A stretch of 47,822 nt of DNA, from positions 1,008,278 through 1,056,099 of the forward strand of contig BFEA01000217.1 in the NCBI GenBank assembly GCA_003427395.1, read 5' to 3'. Numbering within the stretch: position 1 is the stretch's first letter; each line of letters begins with the position of its first letter. The notes below the pieces were generated by a model. The model saw only the letters and a list, made by a program, of their open reading frames with translations. It was not told the DNA's origin and ran no database searches. The position numbers and the translations under genes are program-made. Positions 11,346-22,800 of this stretch are shown here, in pieces. This DNA is from Chara braunii (taxonomy: Eukaryota > Streptophyta > Charophyceae > Charales > Characeae).

Positions 11346-12109
11346 CAGCCGTGTGTGCGGGATGAGGTTCCTTCTTTTGCTTAATCTGTATAACCTTGGT
11401 TCCTGCTATGGCCGATTTTGTTGTGGCCTTTTTGGACTTTTCCTTGTAAATCGTCTGGGATTTTCTTCGTTGCTTTTGCCTTGTGTGTATGCATGAAATG
11501 GATGTGAACTTTTTTTCGTCAGTAATCTTTTCGGATTTCCAATCTTGTTTTGCGATGGCTGTTTAATTCAAATTTTATCACCTATCCCTCTGTATGAGCA
11601 ATACTCTCGGATCTGATTGGAAGCACTCGATATGGTCGATAGTCCCCGATCGTCATCAAAAATGTTGAGAGGTGTTGATTGTCCTTTTCCCTTTTCTCTC
11701 CTTTTTATCACATGAATGGCATGGATATGAATGTAATGTCTGGATCTCACCCAACATAGGATGAGTAGGATAGTTGCATGCAGGACGAACGCCAGACCGA
11801 TCCGCTCTTGCTCGTGTGCACGCTCACGTACACCCGCGATCTCGAGAAAACCGAGTCGCAGTGTACGCGCGCGACTACATGAGTCGATCGCGAGTCCATT
11901 ACAGAGATGCAGGAAGCCGAATTCGCTATCCGGATATGGCTGAGGAAATTCCCTTTTGGATCATCGATCGTGAAAACCTGAGGGACACGAAGTATCGTGA
12001 GTACTGGGAAGGTGAACAACTCAGACGACGAGGAAACTTGAGGAACCCGGAATTCCCCTGTCTGACGGAGAACGGCCGACTATGCGCGGGGGATTTCCAC
12101 TGGCAATAA
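11342..12109 (+). other. Weak ORF, unassigned
   Basis: After the GA tract there is AT-richer sequence to about 11750, then an open frame from ATG 11774 to a stop at 12109 (111 codons). Its second half is rich in charged residues (MAEEIPFWIIDRENLRD, YREYWEGEQLRRRG) and looks more protein-like than its surroundings. A pyrimidine stretch and a CAG lie upstream, so it could be a downstream exon of the promoter-like segment at 10840. No domain is recognised. Confidence 0.2.
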
Positions 12110-13920
12110 CCAGCGATCCCAGGGGCCCAGACTATCCAGATACTGACAACACTCAATATTACATATCCCCGGGCTTCGTCGTTATTAATACCAGTTTCCC
12201 TCCCTTCCATCCCCTCCTTCCTTATCACCAGCTCACAGTAGTACAGTGGAATTTCATAGCTCGCTATTGGCCCCGCACACCGTGTGAAGTGTGCCAGCAG
12301 TTGTTCGAACAGCGCAACCACCATAGCAACCCACCGCTCCGCCGGATACGGGACCGACCGCGGCACCACAACCAACGGAGACGATAGCCCCATCCCCGAA
12401 AAGTTTGAACGCCTGATACGGCCCGCACTTGCCACTTTGCATAACTACCCCTGAACTCGCCACCAGAGGTCTCAGTTTTGACCTGGGACTCCACCCCCAC
12501 TTTCCTAAAATCTTTGGCACACCCTTTTTTCGCACTTTCCGGCCCCCATCCCACTTCGATCAGGAAGTCGCGCTAGGCGTGAGGTTGGGCGTCACAGTCT
12601 GTCGTTTGCAGCCCTCTTCGCCGCCATTTGCTGCAGGTGTACCGTCGCCATCTAGCTACTGCCCTTCCCCACTTGTCTTTCATGCCCAACGTCTTTTGAA
12701 GGCTGCCGCTCCTGGTCCTGGTCATCCTTTTTGCTTGTCCTTGCCGTCTTCTTCCACGTCTGCATCCTTAGCAGGGTGCCTGGACGTACACGTAAGAGGT
12801 GGTCTGCGAAGAAGGACGTCAGCATGGACGGGCGGCAAGCGAAGAGCAGGTCTTCAATGAACCACCCCAGAAGCCACCGCGCAGGCCACAGCCCGACTCG
12901 CATTGCAAGGGCGTACGACCTGTTAGAGTGTGTGTGTCATATGTTGTCCTCTACCGTCTGCTCCCTTCAACGTCGTTGTTCGGTGGACCTTCACCGTCGT
13001 TGTAGAAGTACGGCCCTGCCGTACATGTTGTTGATGGCCCACCTCTATTGAAGGTTGCCATTGCTGCTCTTAGTCACAATATTGCTTGTCGTGGTCCTCC
13101 CATTCCACGCGTGCTTCCTCTATCGTTGATGGCCGACCTCTATCGAACGCCTCCAACAGAGAAGATGAGGGATCGACACCAACTACAGTCGACATCGATA
13201 TCGGCAGCGCATCCCACGGACGTTCGTGCACACTGGATGCAATCGCCATCGCCCGAAAGACACGTGGTGACATACGCAGCTTCTCCCATAAGTATCCATC
13301 GCATCATCGCATTGCCTGAGATCCTCCCACGCCCCCCCCGTCCTCCGTTTCAATCCACCACCTCGGCGTCGCTCGTGGAAGAACACTGCAACCCATGGCG
13401 CAGCAAACCTGAATTGCAGCCTAGCCACGGTATCCAGCCCTTCGACAGGGACTTGATGAAGTGTCTTCCTCCTCCGCGCGCGGATCTGCGCTCTCATTCT
13501 GCCCAATGCCCTCTCTTGCTGACAACGAAAGAGCACGGCCATCACGGCCGCCGCCCCGGTCGTCTTCTCGATCGTCGTCAACTTCGCACGTCCGTCATCG
13601 CTGCCACCCTCCATCGGCATGTGCGTTGCAATGCTCATGAACCACGAAAATACAACAGCCTACCAACTCGTCGCGACCACGGTAACCTCAGCACCAAGTC
13701 CCCGACGACGTTCCCCACGTGTGCTCGACTCAACACATAGGCGCGGCGACATGCAAAGGCGATGGCGATGGACCTTCGCAGGGCGCTCACAAATTTGTGA
13801 CGACGTAGGACTCCACTGCGCCACTGCAAATGCTCGTTTCCACCGTCGCAGATACAAACACCACCTCCCTCGCGTCACCGTCGTGACGTCCAGCACCCAA
13901 TTTGAAATTTGATTTTCAAA
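12110..13920. other. Unassigned GC-rich region with weak frames
   Basis: The region holds overlapping frames on both strands, the longest being 230 codons on the plus strand (13048-13740), rich in Arg, His, Pro and Ser. Two diverged copies of a short phrase, GTTGATGGCC followed by ACCTCTAT, occur near 13032 and 13124, hinting at old repeat structure. No conserved motif, splice structure or RNA gene is visible, so I make no gene call. Confidence 0.3.
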
Positions 13921-14264
13921 CGGGGAGGTTCATTGCTTTTTAAGGGTTTTTTTTCCAGGCGCGAGCGCCTTTCAAAATTTCCTGCCTTCGGGAGTTGGAC
14001 CGCACCGTAGCAAGACGGACATCACCCAATGGACCAAGGCATTGCCCCTCCCGCGGCCGAAAGGAATCATCCTTGGGAGACCACCCCAATGATAGGTGGA
14101 ACGACGGCGGGAGTTTCCTTGAAAACCCCCAAGGAAACTTCCTTCGGCCCCGAGGACACCCCAAGGAGTGTTTATCAAGCCCCAATAATTGTGGCATAGA
14201 ACGACGTACTATAACGGGCCTTTTGGAAAGGGTGCATGGTAACAGACAAATGTACACAATTGTA
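13921..14264. other. Unassigned spacer with two perfect hairpins
   Basis: No gene is seen. There is a perfect small palindrome AGGCGCGAGCGCCT near 13957-13970. A 10-bp inverted repeat AGTTTCCTTG/CAAGGAAACT lies at 14112-14121 and 14130-14139 with an 8-base loop. The purine tract AAACGGGGAGG near 13919-13929 resembles a polypurine tract of a plus-strand LTR element, but no matching LTR is visible. Confidence 0.4.

Positions 14265-14349
<85 letters not shown>
14265..14349. repeat. (CA)n microsatellite
   Basis: About 42 CA units run without interruption. The tract ends about 55 bp before the outer end of the 3' LTR of the giant element. Confidence 0.95.
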
Positions 14350-14352
<3 letters not shown>

Positions 14353-14874
14353 TCTGTACTTTGTGGATGTTGGTTTAAAAATTAACATTTTAAGAGTCAT
14401 TGCTATCGCACTTTTTCCAGTCGAGCCCCTTCGGGCGACCGGAAAGCCAACAGGCTGTCACGCAGGATTTTGTTGTTGATTGCAATAAATAAAATAAATT
14501 AAATAATGCAAATCTCTTCCTGTTGTGTGCGTCCGGCTTCGAGCGAGACCCTTCAATTACGATCTTCAACGGCCCCCGGTCTTAGGAACCTTTTATTTTG
14601 ATTCGGACAACAGAGAATCATACAAATAATAATCATAAAATAGGAGAGTGCTGCGCATGCATCAATTATGTCAATTTTCTAATTCTGATAATTGTGACAA
14701 GACATCCACGATGACAATCATCATGCAAGAATAATGCAGAAAATAAAACGGACTGACTCTAGCAAAGACAGGAGCAATTGAGTGAGGGAAGAATGAGAAC
14801 TCTTAATAATCTCAGAAAATACACATGAACGAGCGTGGTCAGCACCTCTCAAAAGTCCTCACTCATCCCTCTGG

Positions 14875-15549
14875 TCAGTCTCTTTCAATCTCTCTTTTCA
14901 CTAATTTTCTCGGGTGTCGTGACCCACGCCCATGTACAATCTGGGACTGAGGCTTCGTCACAAAATGCCACGTGTAGCCAGCAAGCTCTGAGCATGACCA
15001 TCCAAGGCAAATGACATGGTAGTCAACCATGGAGCAAAACTCCTCCCACAAAGTAGGCGGTCCGTCCACTGAAAAAACCCCTCGTCTGAGGTAGGGATAC
15101 TCGGTGGGCTCGGTCAGTGCCTCAATGTCGATCACTGCTGGAGAGATGTACCTCTTTGCCATACCAATCACTTCTAGCCAACTCGTGCCATCAGTAAGAA
15201 GAAAAGGGACTGGAGGGCTATGATAGTTAGTATAAAGCATTGGCCCGAAGCTGCGGATCAACGTAATACTACTCTCATCAAGCTCCCTCTCTCTCTACTC
15301 AAGATAATTGGTGGCTGAGATCCAGACCGGATCGAAAAGTTCATGAGCCTCCTTGCCCTTCTTCAGATAAGGCCTCAAATCGTGGATAGTGCCATCAACA
15401 AAACTAGTCTAGACAACGAAGATTGACAGATCTCCCTGTCTGAAACCAATGACACTAACATACTGATAGCGGAATGCCTCCTTGCATGAAATCCGATTGA
15501 GACTGGTCAGCACTGACTCACTAACCAGCATAGACTGAACTATGCTCAT
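14875..15549 (-). pseudogene. Repeated-family unit U1 inside 3' LTR
   Basis: This is the counterpart of 34577-35251 with exactly the same length (675 bp) and no net frame change. It shares the TAG at 15409-15411. It has its own TAG near 15297, where the other copy has Gln, but lacks the TAA seen there. The last 128 codons (15261-14875) are fully open. Conserved length with copy-specific stops suggests the frame was intact until recently. Confidence 0.6.
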
Positions 15550-15686
15550 GAGCGGCCTCGCCAGTGCAAAACCAACTGGGTGATCACTGAAAACTGATTA
15601 CCGAGCTGATTGCAGAAAAATGATTGTTGGAAACTGATTGCCGATACTCGTTTGTTGAAGACTTGAATGCAAAAAAAATTGTTTTA

Positions 15687-15840
15687 CTGAAAACTGAATG
15701 CTGAAAACTGAATATTGGAAACTGAATGCTGAAGACTGAATATTGAAACCTNAATGCTGAAAACTGAATATTGAAACCTGAATGCTGAAAACTGAATATT
15801 GGAACCTGAATGCTGAAAACTGAATATTCGAACCTGAATG
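15687..15840. repeat. 28-bp minisatellite, 3' LTR
   Basis: About 5.5 units of CTGAATGCTGAAAACTGAAT plus ATTGGAAC (28 bp) with small changes. On the minus strand they read as repeats of QYSVFSIQ-like residues, probably without meaning. The same array is at 35389-35542. Confidence 0.85.
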
Positions 15841-16312
15841 TTGTTGTCTGAGTCTTANTGATCTGCGGNAAAGATACCAGTTTGTTTTNTTCNTAGCTCG
15901 TGNCAAACTGTTNTTTGAGGTCTGGCTCAGGTTTTCAATAATCTGCNTGCGTCAGATGCACACTCATCTCTCCTCTCATGAAGTAGGTGAATAACTTATC
16001 TCACTCAAAATCCCGAAATGTTGTTTTGGTTGTGGATTAGGCTGCTGACTTGCTTGCGGATCCGATTTGCAAATCTGACTACCAGTCTAGTTACTGATTG
16101 GTGGTTGACGGATTATTGGTTTAATTGCTGTTGAGAGTAGTTGACCTAGGACTGAACACTGCTGGGTATTGGTCTGAGTATCGGTTGAACGTCTGAGTAT
16201 CGGTTGAACATAAACCGAGTTCAGAAAACCGACTCGTCCTTTTCTGTATGCTAATTCGGATTCATAGCACAATTTTCTTGATCAAGGAATCTGATTACCA
16301 TCCAGACACTGA

Positions 16313-16739
16313 TCAGGAGAACTGGCCAACTACTCGTGCTCGCTCGAGCTTAGCAACGACCCGCTCGACGGACTCCAGTGACGAACCTGTGCTATGCAAC
16401 TTTCCGCTTTTGTTACGAAAATAGGTCACATATTCAACATATTTCTTATCTCCCATCCTCTAAACTAAGGTCTCTCGTAAAATCACCTTCTGAAGTTCCA
16501 TACACTCTACAGCTTCAGCGTCCCAATTCTCAGATTTGTCCTTAATAATTTCGCTCTTAACCACCAGGATCTCTTCGTCTTTCATCGGTCCCACCTCTGA
16601 TTCTTAAGGAAAAACCTCAGTTATTGAGGCAATGCCAATTGATAACTCCAAACAGCTCTTATAGCCTACTGAGAAATTCAGCTCACAGGGTTCCAGTCTT
16701 AGAAGCACCAGTTCCANTTGACTGAAGAGAAACCCTCAG
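16313..16739 (-). pseudogene. LTR ORF C remnant (3' LTR)
   Basis: This is the same decayed frame as 36015-36441, with one base change (16562, C versus T) and the same N (16717). Because this part of the LTRs looks like a collapsed consensus, it adds no independent evidence for coding. Confidence 0.35.
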
Positions 16740-17314
16740 GTGAGTTGAGTCATCGCCTCTACAACCAGCTTTAAAATTGCATTCATGGGCTGAGACGAGN
16801 GCTGCTCACGCCACTNGGTTGCTTTCCGAAGACTGTGGTTGGCCTGAGATATTTTGCTCAAGATGTAAACAGTCATAAATCATTAATCGATAAGGCCGAA
16901 TGAAAACGGNCTTTCTCTCAGAAAATAGNTGACTATTAAAGATAGACTAATTGTGGTGACCAACAACAGAGTCTGNTGTTTGGAAACTCTAAGTAGAACC
17001 ATCAAAAGAGAGAAAGATCCTTTCCCAACAGGGTAGGGGCAGGGCAGAAGATTCCTTGCAATTTTACTGGCCTCGATTGCTCTGCGCTCGGAGTTACGAG
17101 TCCCGATACTCAAGCATGGGTTATGCTACTCAAGCATGGGTTAACGTGATCNGTCCTTCAACCTAAGGGCAAAATTNTGAGCTCAAGACGAACCTAAGCA
17201 CAGACTGGTGGACCACTTTGCATTATTCGTTTGCCCTGTTCCGCCAACCCAAGCGCTACAGGGCATCGTCAGTTCAACCATTCATATACTGCCCCAAAAC
17301 AGAAGTCAGATACG

Positions 17315-17473
17315 GCCAGGGCTCTAATTCAATGAGCTGGTAAGAACGAGTGAGCACGTAAGAGCCAGGGCTCTAATTCAATGAGCTGGTAAGAACGAGT
17401 GAGCACGTAAGAGGCAGGGCTCTAATTCAATAAGCTGGTAAGAACGAGTGAGCACGTAAGAGCCAGGGCTCTG
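17315..17473. repeat. 49-bp tandem repeat, 3' LTR
   Basis: Three full units and one partial unit start at 17315, 17364, 17413 and 17462, each beginning GCCAGGGCTCTAATTCAAT (third reads GGCAGGG). The units are nearly identical. Confidence 0.9.
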
Positions 17474-18929
17474 AGAGAGTTGCCCTAATGCTCAGACAAG
17501 TGACTAATTTTCAAGTCAAAGAAGTATACAGTCGGTGATTAATTACAAGGACAGAGTCACCGCTAGACCTGCACTCCAGTTTACCTTAAATACCGCCCCA
17601 ATAGTGGCTCCCGCTCAAGCTAGACGTGACCGACTGTTGAATCTCGCAGTGTAGGCGGCCTGTCATCAGCTATCACTGCTGTCATATACAGATCGAGTGC
17701 CTCTTGGTACGGACCAATGTTAAAAAAACAAAACAAAACGATATGTCGAATTCTGTGTGCTCTGGATCTTAACATTCATTGATGCAGCCAGGCACGATTC
17801 TCACTCGGACGACACTCGGTGTCACTAACTGATTTCCAGATAGAATTTGTCAACTTTTACCAAACGTGCGCTTTTATCAATGGTCAAAGAAAATGCTTTT
17901 GCCCCACTGGAAGTCTGTTATCGTGCCTTGTCAGCGCAAAGCACGAGGGAGCTTAGTTGTACTGACTTATGATTTTCTCAGACTTCCTAGTGAACACAGT
18001 ACGCAAATCATTTTCCCAATCCCCTAGGATGAAACTNTCGACTCCCTACGACTACTTACTCTCAGTCACCACCAGGGTGGGAAAAACNTATTGACTCCTG
18101 ATACCCTTCCCGATTGTAGCAGTTCATGGACATTTTCAGGTAGCCCACTCATTCCCATCAAGACGCGTGGTTTAAGCCCTCATTTTGCACTTNAAGTTTT
18201 AAGCGCTCTACCTCTGAAGGTTTACAGGAATAGAACNTGGTTGAGACTTTGAAAGTTGATCGCGAACCAATCATTAGCATCCCATTCCTTCCATAATTAG
18301 TCTCCGTCGAGCAAAAACTTCGCAAGGANATACCCGATTTTNCTNAAGATCNACTTCCTCTTTTTCATCAANNGNCTACAAAAAAAGAATACGAAAGAGG
18401 TGTTTTCGGAGTATCTCCCTTCACTCGCACACTCCGCACCTATCGTAAGAGAGGAAGAATCCGTTTTGTGTGGTTCTGGTTAGCAGGNTAGAGCTTAACG
18501 ATCGCAGAGCATCAAACCCTCATTGTTAAGCTCNCCCAACCNAACCTAGCACTAACCCAACGGATTCTNCTCTCAGCGCAAGAGACCTGAGTACCNACAA
18601 NAAGAGTACTGTAATCATTGAGCCATTCACACCACAACATAGAAAGGAGTGGGCATATAAGAGCGTCACACGAGTCGGGTGAGATCAACANACTTGCAAC
18701 TTAAAACCACCATTAAGGTTCTTCAGGANACGGTNCATTCCTCATATCGGGTCTCGTCAGTCTGAAAGCCTGACAATNGCATATAGTCTNNCTCTTCAAT
18801 CAGCACATAACGGCCACTGGTCCNCAACTGCCCATCACACAAGCTTAGTATTTAAAGTTTTCNGCCTCAAGTTTAAACTCGNACNACGACATCAATACCC
18901 AGCNTCAACGNCGCGTCACACCNTGCCAN

Positions 18930-19067
18930 GTGCCAGAAAGTACCGCAGTGCANAATGTCACNCGTTATGCAGTGCTACGCGTCACACTGCGCCACGTGCC
19001 AGAGAGTACAGCAGTGCACAATGTCACGNGTNATGTANTACTACGCGTCACACAGTGCCACGTGCCC
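18930..19067. repeat. 66-bp tandem repeat, 3' LTR
   Basis: Two units (18930, 18996) and a short third start begin GTGCCAGARAGTACMGCAGT and contain TACGCGTCACAC. Several Ns fall in it. The counterpart is at 38632-38769. Confidence 0.8.
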
Positions 19068-20116
19068 NTCACCAGTTTCCCGTCACGTCCAAGTGGCGTN
19101 CGAACTTATAGTCAGTCAAAGAGGGAAACCAGACGTCTACTTCACTAAACGTTCCTCTCTCTTCTTTTGGCACGAAGAACGATAACAGGAGAAATCTTGA
19201 ACAGAGTTGGCGGTCAGGGTAGCAACTCAATTTTCCCAATATTCCTTCACACAGGCTTCCCCCCCTGTCCACGCACCTCTCGTCCTAGCAACCCACCAGT
19301 TATCCTCACCAATATCCACAGAGTCACTTAGCGTGAGGTGCCACCAAGACTTAAGAGATAAGGTAAAGTCAACTAAATCTCGTAATACAGCCTCTTGGCT
19401 TCTCAAGGACCCATTAGAACGCGACTCTACGACCACGTTTAGTCTCTTTCTTCCTCTTACAACTCTGCAACTTGACCCTCTCTCCTCTTTTGATATGCAG
19501 TTGAGTGCTCTCTCGTCACCGGAGATCGGGAGACAACCATGGTGAAGACTAGACCAAAGTAAACAATACCGACTCGCCACCATAATTCGAGAAGGAATGC
19601 TTTAGCAAGAAAACACTACTGCGCACAAGTTGTGGTCCGCATGCGTTACGGAAAGAGTTCCTCAAGTGATCGGTGGTGCTCGTTCAAGAGTTGATACAGT
19701 CGACATTACCTGATATACGAGCAAAAGAGCACGAAGACATCACTTCGCAAATGAGCGAGAGGCGCCCCGAAAACTGGTCGCTCTGGCGAAAGCGCAAGGA
19801 AGTACAGAGACGGGTAGCTTGTCGAATGAGAAAAGGAAGCTCTCAGAGCGTCGTGCGCAAAAAGCGTTGACCCTCTCTTTCTCTGCTTGTCACGATCATA
19901 TAGTGCAATCTTGTTGACGTCAGCATCTCCAACGCACATACATCGAGCAGAACCGCTGCCTCTTTTTTTTTGCATTGTCTACGCACTTGGTTATTCTCTC
20001 GCGCTCTCTTCTCTCAGAGCGTGCCACATGTAACCCAGGTGCCTGCACAACCGCCCTTGCCTCAGCCTCCCCGCTGCTGGACCTCTTGCCACGCGTGTCA
20101 ATTTTCCTCTCTTGCC

Positions 20117-20638
20117 TCACACCCGCTTTTTACCTTTACTCGGTTTTCCTCCGGTCCCGCGGCCTCTGGGAATCGGCTGTCGTGAGCTGGCCTCGGGTCC
20201 TTTCTCCACTGGTTCCGGGGCTCGGTGGTGCCTTTGGATCTCCTCGGGTCTATTCCAGGACCTGAGATCCGTCTCACGGTCCGCCTCGCTCATTTCACTC
20301 TCTCCACCTGAGTCTCTCTCGTTGTGCTGTTCCTCCCTTGTCTCGGTCCCCGTTGATGACTCGGTCTCGTGGTAGATGACCGTCACTCTCAAACCCACAG
20401 TCACCCCGTCTCGTCTGCACCTCCGCTCCGCCCTGTCGCGCGCTTCGGAAATGGCAGCCTGCAGCCTCTAGTCACTTCGCATCTCCTCCTTTCTCCCCCC
20501 TTCAATGCAGACCTTCAGTCGGACTACTTCTCCCCCATCATAGTTCAAGGTCGTCGTAATCAGGGGGCCTTCACCCGACACGGGAACCCAGCGCACCGTG
20601 TGCCGCCAACTGCCAGGCCTATAGCCGTGTAAAGCCAT
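20117..20638 (-). pseudogene. 3' LTR copy of ORF B
   Basis: This is the counterpart of 39817-40335. It starts at ATG 20638, carries a TAG at 20468-20470 where the other copy has Gln, then stays open in the same frame to 20117. It contains one extra codon (Lys) near its end. Apart from the stop, differences are scattered single-residue changes. Confidence 0.5.
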
Positions 20639-20786
20639 TGCCACTCAAAGTAGCCTGCCCCGCTTGATAGACAGCACAATACTAGATCGTCGACTTCCTA
20701 TAGCAGACCACTCCCCACCGGAACTCGCAGTATAGACTGTAAATCACCAGTTGACTGGCCACGGACAATATCTCAATTCCCTTTCC

Positions 20787-20794
20787 CTTTTATA
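20787..20794 (-). promoter_or_regulatory. TATA box in 3' LTR
   Basis: The minus strand reads CCTATAAAAGGG here, a textbook TATA box. It is about 1.4 kb inside the LTR start and about 150 bp upstream of the ATG of the LTR ORF at 20638. Transcription starting some 25-30 bp downstream would give a short leader before that ORF. The matching site in the 5' LTR (about 40481-40490) has lost several bases and reads CCTATAGGAAAG. Confidence 0.5.
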
Positions 20795-22198
20795 GGCCTA
20801 TCCTCTGTGTTCTGCACGAAGGACTCATATTAGTCATTTTCAGACTTTACCAGTATTTCAAGAATTTTACAGTTTTCAAAATGACTTGCAAATTAAACCG
20901 AATAGTTTTCAGAGAAACACATGTGCCTATAACCCAATCGATCGATCACTAACTAGCCTCTCTCTTGACAGTTCCAGATCCTAGCAAAATAGCAACAGGT
21001 TCGGCACTATGGTCCCATAACAGGGAACAGATGATCGCATTTTCCCCCTTTTTAGTGCACCCTCGGTCTATCCCAGTTGGGTGCCCGTGTCCGATGGCAA
21101 GGAGGGGGCCTATGACCCTCCATGAAGGGGGTGATAGGCCTCCTACCGATGCGGCCGCGGGTCGCCCTCCTTTTGAGGTCCTGCCGCGCGATGTCAAATC
21201 GAAGCGCACCCACAGACTGTACACGTGAGATCGGCCTACTTAGGCCACGAAAAGATGGTTCGAAATCCGAACCGTTGGCTTCCCGCGAAAGGACAAGCCA
21301 ATAGGTAGAAAATCAAATTTAAAAAACTAAATAATAATAATAAAATAAAATAACAATAATAACCACAGGAAAAATGAAAAGGAAGGAAAGGGCGGCGACA
21401 CAAAATCTCTCCGTGCACCAGCCTTGCCTGAACCGCTCCCCGCGCTCACACACGGATCTGGGGTTCCTTTTCTTTCTTTTCCCGCTTTCTTTCCTTTTTT
21501 AGTTCTCATTGTATCTGCCTCTTAACCTGGCCAGCGGGGTCCGTACGATTCGGACAAACAGGTCCGGTACAGGCAATTTTACGAGGGGTTGATAAGACCC
21601 AGACCATGAGACGACAGTTGCGGTCCGAGACCTAAATCGGCGGCCTTCCCCACGAAGTGACAGATCATTCAGGTGGAAAGCGGCAATTCAAAACTTTGGA
21701 AAAGAAATCATAGCATCGCAGTGACCCGAGGCCACTGGATTTTCCCCATACTAAAGTGGTTTTAGATTTTTGGCGTTTTATTTTATTTTCCTCTTCCCTT
21801 CTCCAACAACGACTTTCTGTCTCATGCATCCTACCCATAACTCGGCATCAGGGCACTCGGCGCGCAGTAGAAAAGACTGCGCTACCCCCTTCATCTCCGC
21901 ATCCCAGGGCGAGCCTGGCGGCCACCACGGTCACAGGCCGGTCGTGCTCTGCTGTACAGCAGGGCGCCGACCCTGCGTGGACCAACGGAAGTCCTGTGGC
22001 GCACCCCTTTTGTCGAGGGTACTGCCACTGGGACTGGTCCATGCCAAGGCACAGCTTGGATACTAGGAACAACAGGGATCCAGGATATGTCTACTGGCTG
22101 GAATGTCAGCTCGGGGAGCTGGTACAAGAACTGGTACCAAGCAGGGCTTGGTACACAGAGGAGGGTCGAGAAGTCGTGCCCTCCGACATAATACCAAA

Positions 22199-22222
22199 TC
22201 CCCACCCAGCGTCCCCGCTGGG
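22199..22222 (-). promoter_or_regulatory. Weak polypurine-tract candidate and hairpin
   Basis: Just inside the 3' LTR, the minus strand reads GGGTGGGGA about 10 bp from the LTR edge (plus 22199-22207). That is roughly where a polypurine tract is needed to prime plus-strand DNA, but it is short and not directly abutting. A perfect 7-bp hairpin CCCAGCG/CGCTGGG with a 4-base loop overlaps it at 22205-22222. Confidence 0.35.
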
Positions 22223-22758
22223 TCAAAACGCACCATGTTATTAATATAAGAGCGGCACGAATTAGTGTGGCCTCACTCACATCCGCCGTGACTTCTCAAG
22301 GAGCTCACACTGTACTTTTGCGCCAACCCCGCTTGCCAAACTCACGTCGCGCTCGCCTTTTCTCTCTGCGCTAGCCACCTTTCTGCGCTCGCCCGCTCTC
22401 TTAGCGTTCACCCTTTTCTTTTCGCACTAGTCATCTCTCTGCGCTAAGCTTCTCTCATAGCGCTTGCTTTCTTTTTCTGCTTTCGTCCTCCCTTATATGG
22501 TTGCCCTCTCCTCTAGAACTCATTCTCACTTTGTAATCACTTCAGCGCTCATTCTCACTTTGTAATCTGGCCTTCTCTCTTTGCGCCTCGGCGCTAGTTT
22601 CCTCTCTTCCTTGCGCCTACCTTTTCTCTGCACTAACTTTTCTTTTTCCGAGCTTTCTTCCCTGCTCAACAGCTATCTTCTCACTTAATACATACCCTTT
22701 CCTCTTAGCGCTCTTTTTTTTTTAGTATTCTCAGTCGTAGTCCCTGAAGATAGATCCT
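22223..22758. other. Pyrimidine-rich leader of antisense ORF
   Basis: This is pyrimidine-rich sequence with recurring GCGCT-type motifs and two near-identical phrases ATTCTCACTTTGTAATC about 40 bp apart (near 22520 and 22560). A TTATATGG lies near 22492, about 300 bp upstream of the antisense ATG, and could be a promoter for it. Confidence 0.35.
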
Positions 22759-22800
22759 TTGTCTTTTATCTTTTGCTTAACAGCTGCTTTGCTTTACATC

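Larger units (their letters stand above)
14404..22188 (-). repeat. 3' LTR, 7785 bp
   Basis: This repeat matches 34109-41879 along its whole length, with a coordinate offset of about 19.70 kb. The inner end is CTCCGACA (22181-22188); the outer end reads TATCGCAC where the other copy has TGTCGCAC, so the terminal TG seems mutated. The flanks differ from the other LTR by scattered substitutions and small indels. The middle (about 15360-19145) is nearly identical and carries matching Ns. It retains a TATA box (20787-20794) and decayed ORFs. Confidence 0.9.

Noticed and set aside
13919-13929. AAACGGGGAGG as a polypurine tract of a second LTR element
   Set aside because: No LTR pair or coding sequence matches it on the plus strand.
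17315-17473. Regular 49-bp repeats as a CRISPR array
   Set aside because: The whole unit repeats with no variable spacers, and the setting is a eukaryotic LTR.
21756-22244. Plus-strand 162-codon frame at the LTR inner end
   Set aside because: It runs through the LTR edge into different interior sequence, and only its middle part is alike in both LTRs. Coding is possible but unsupported.
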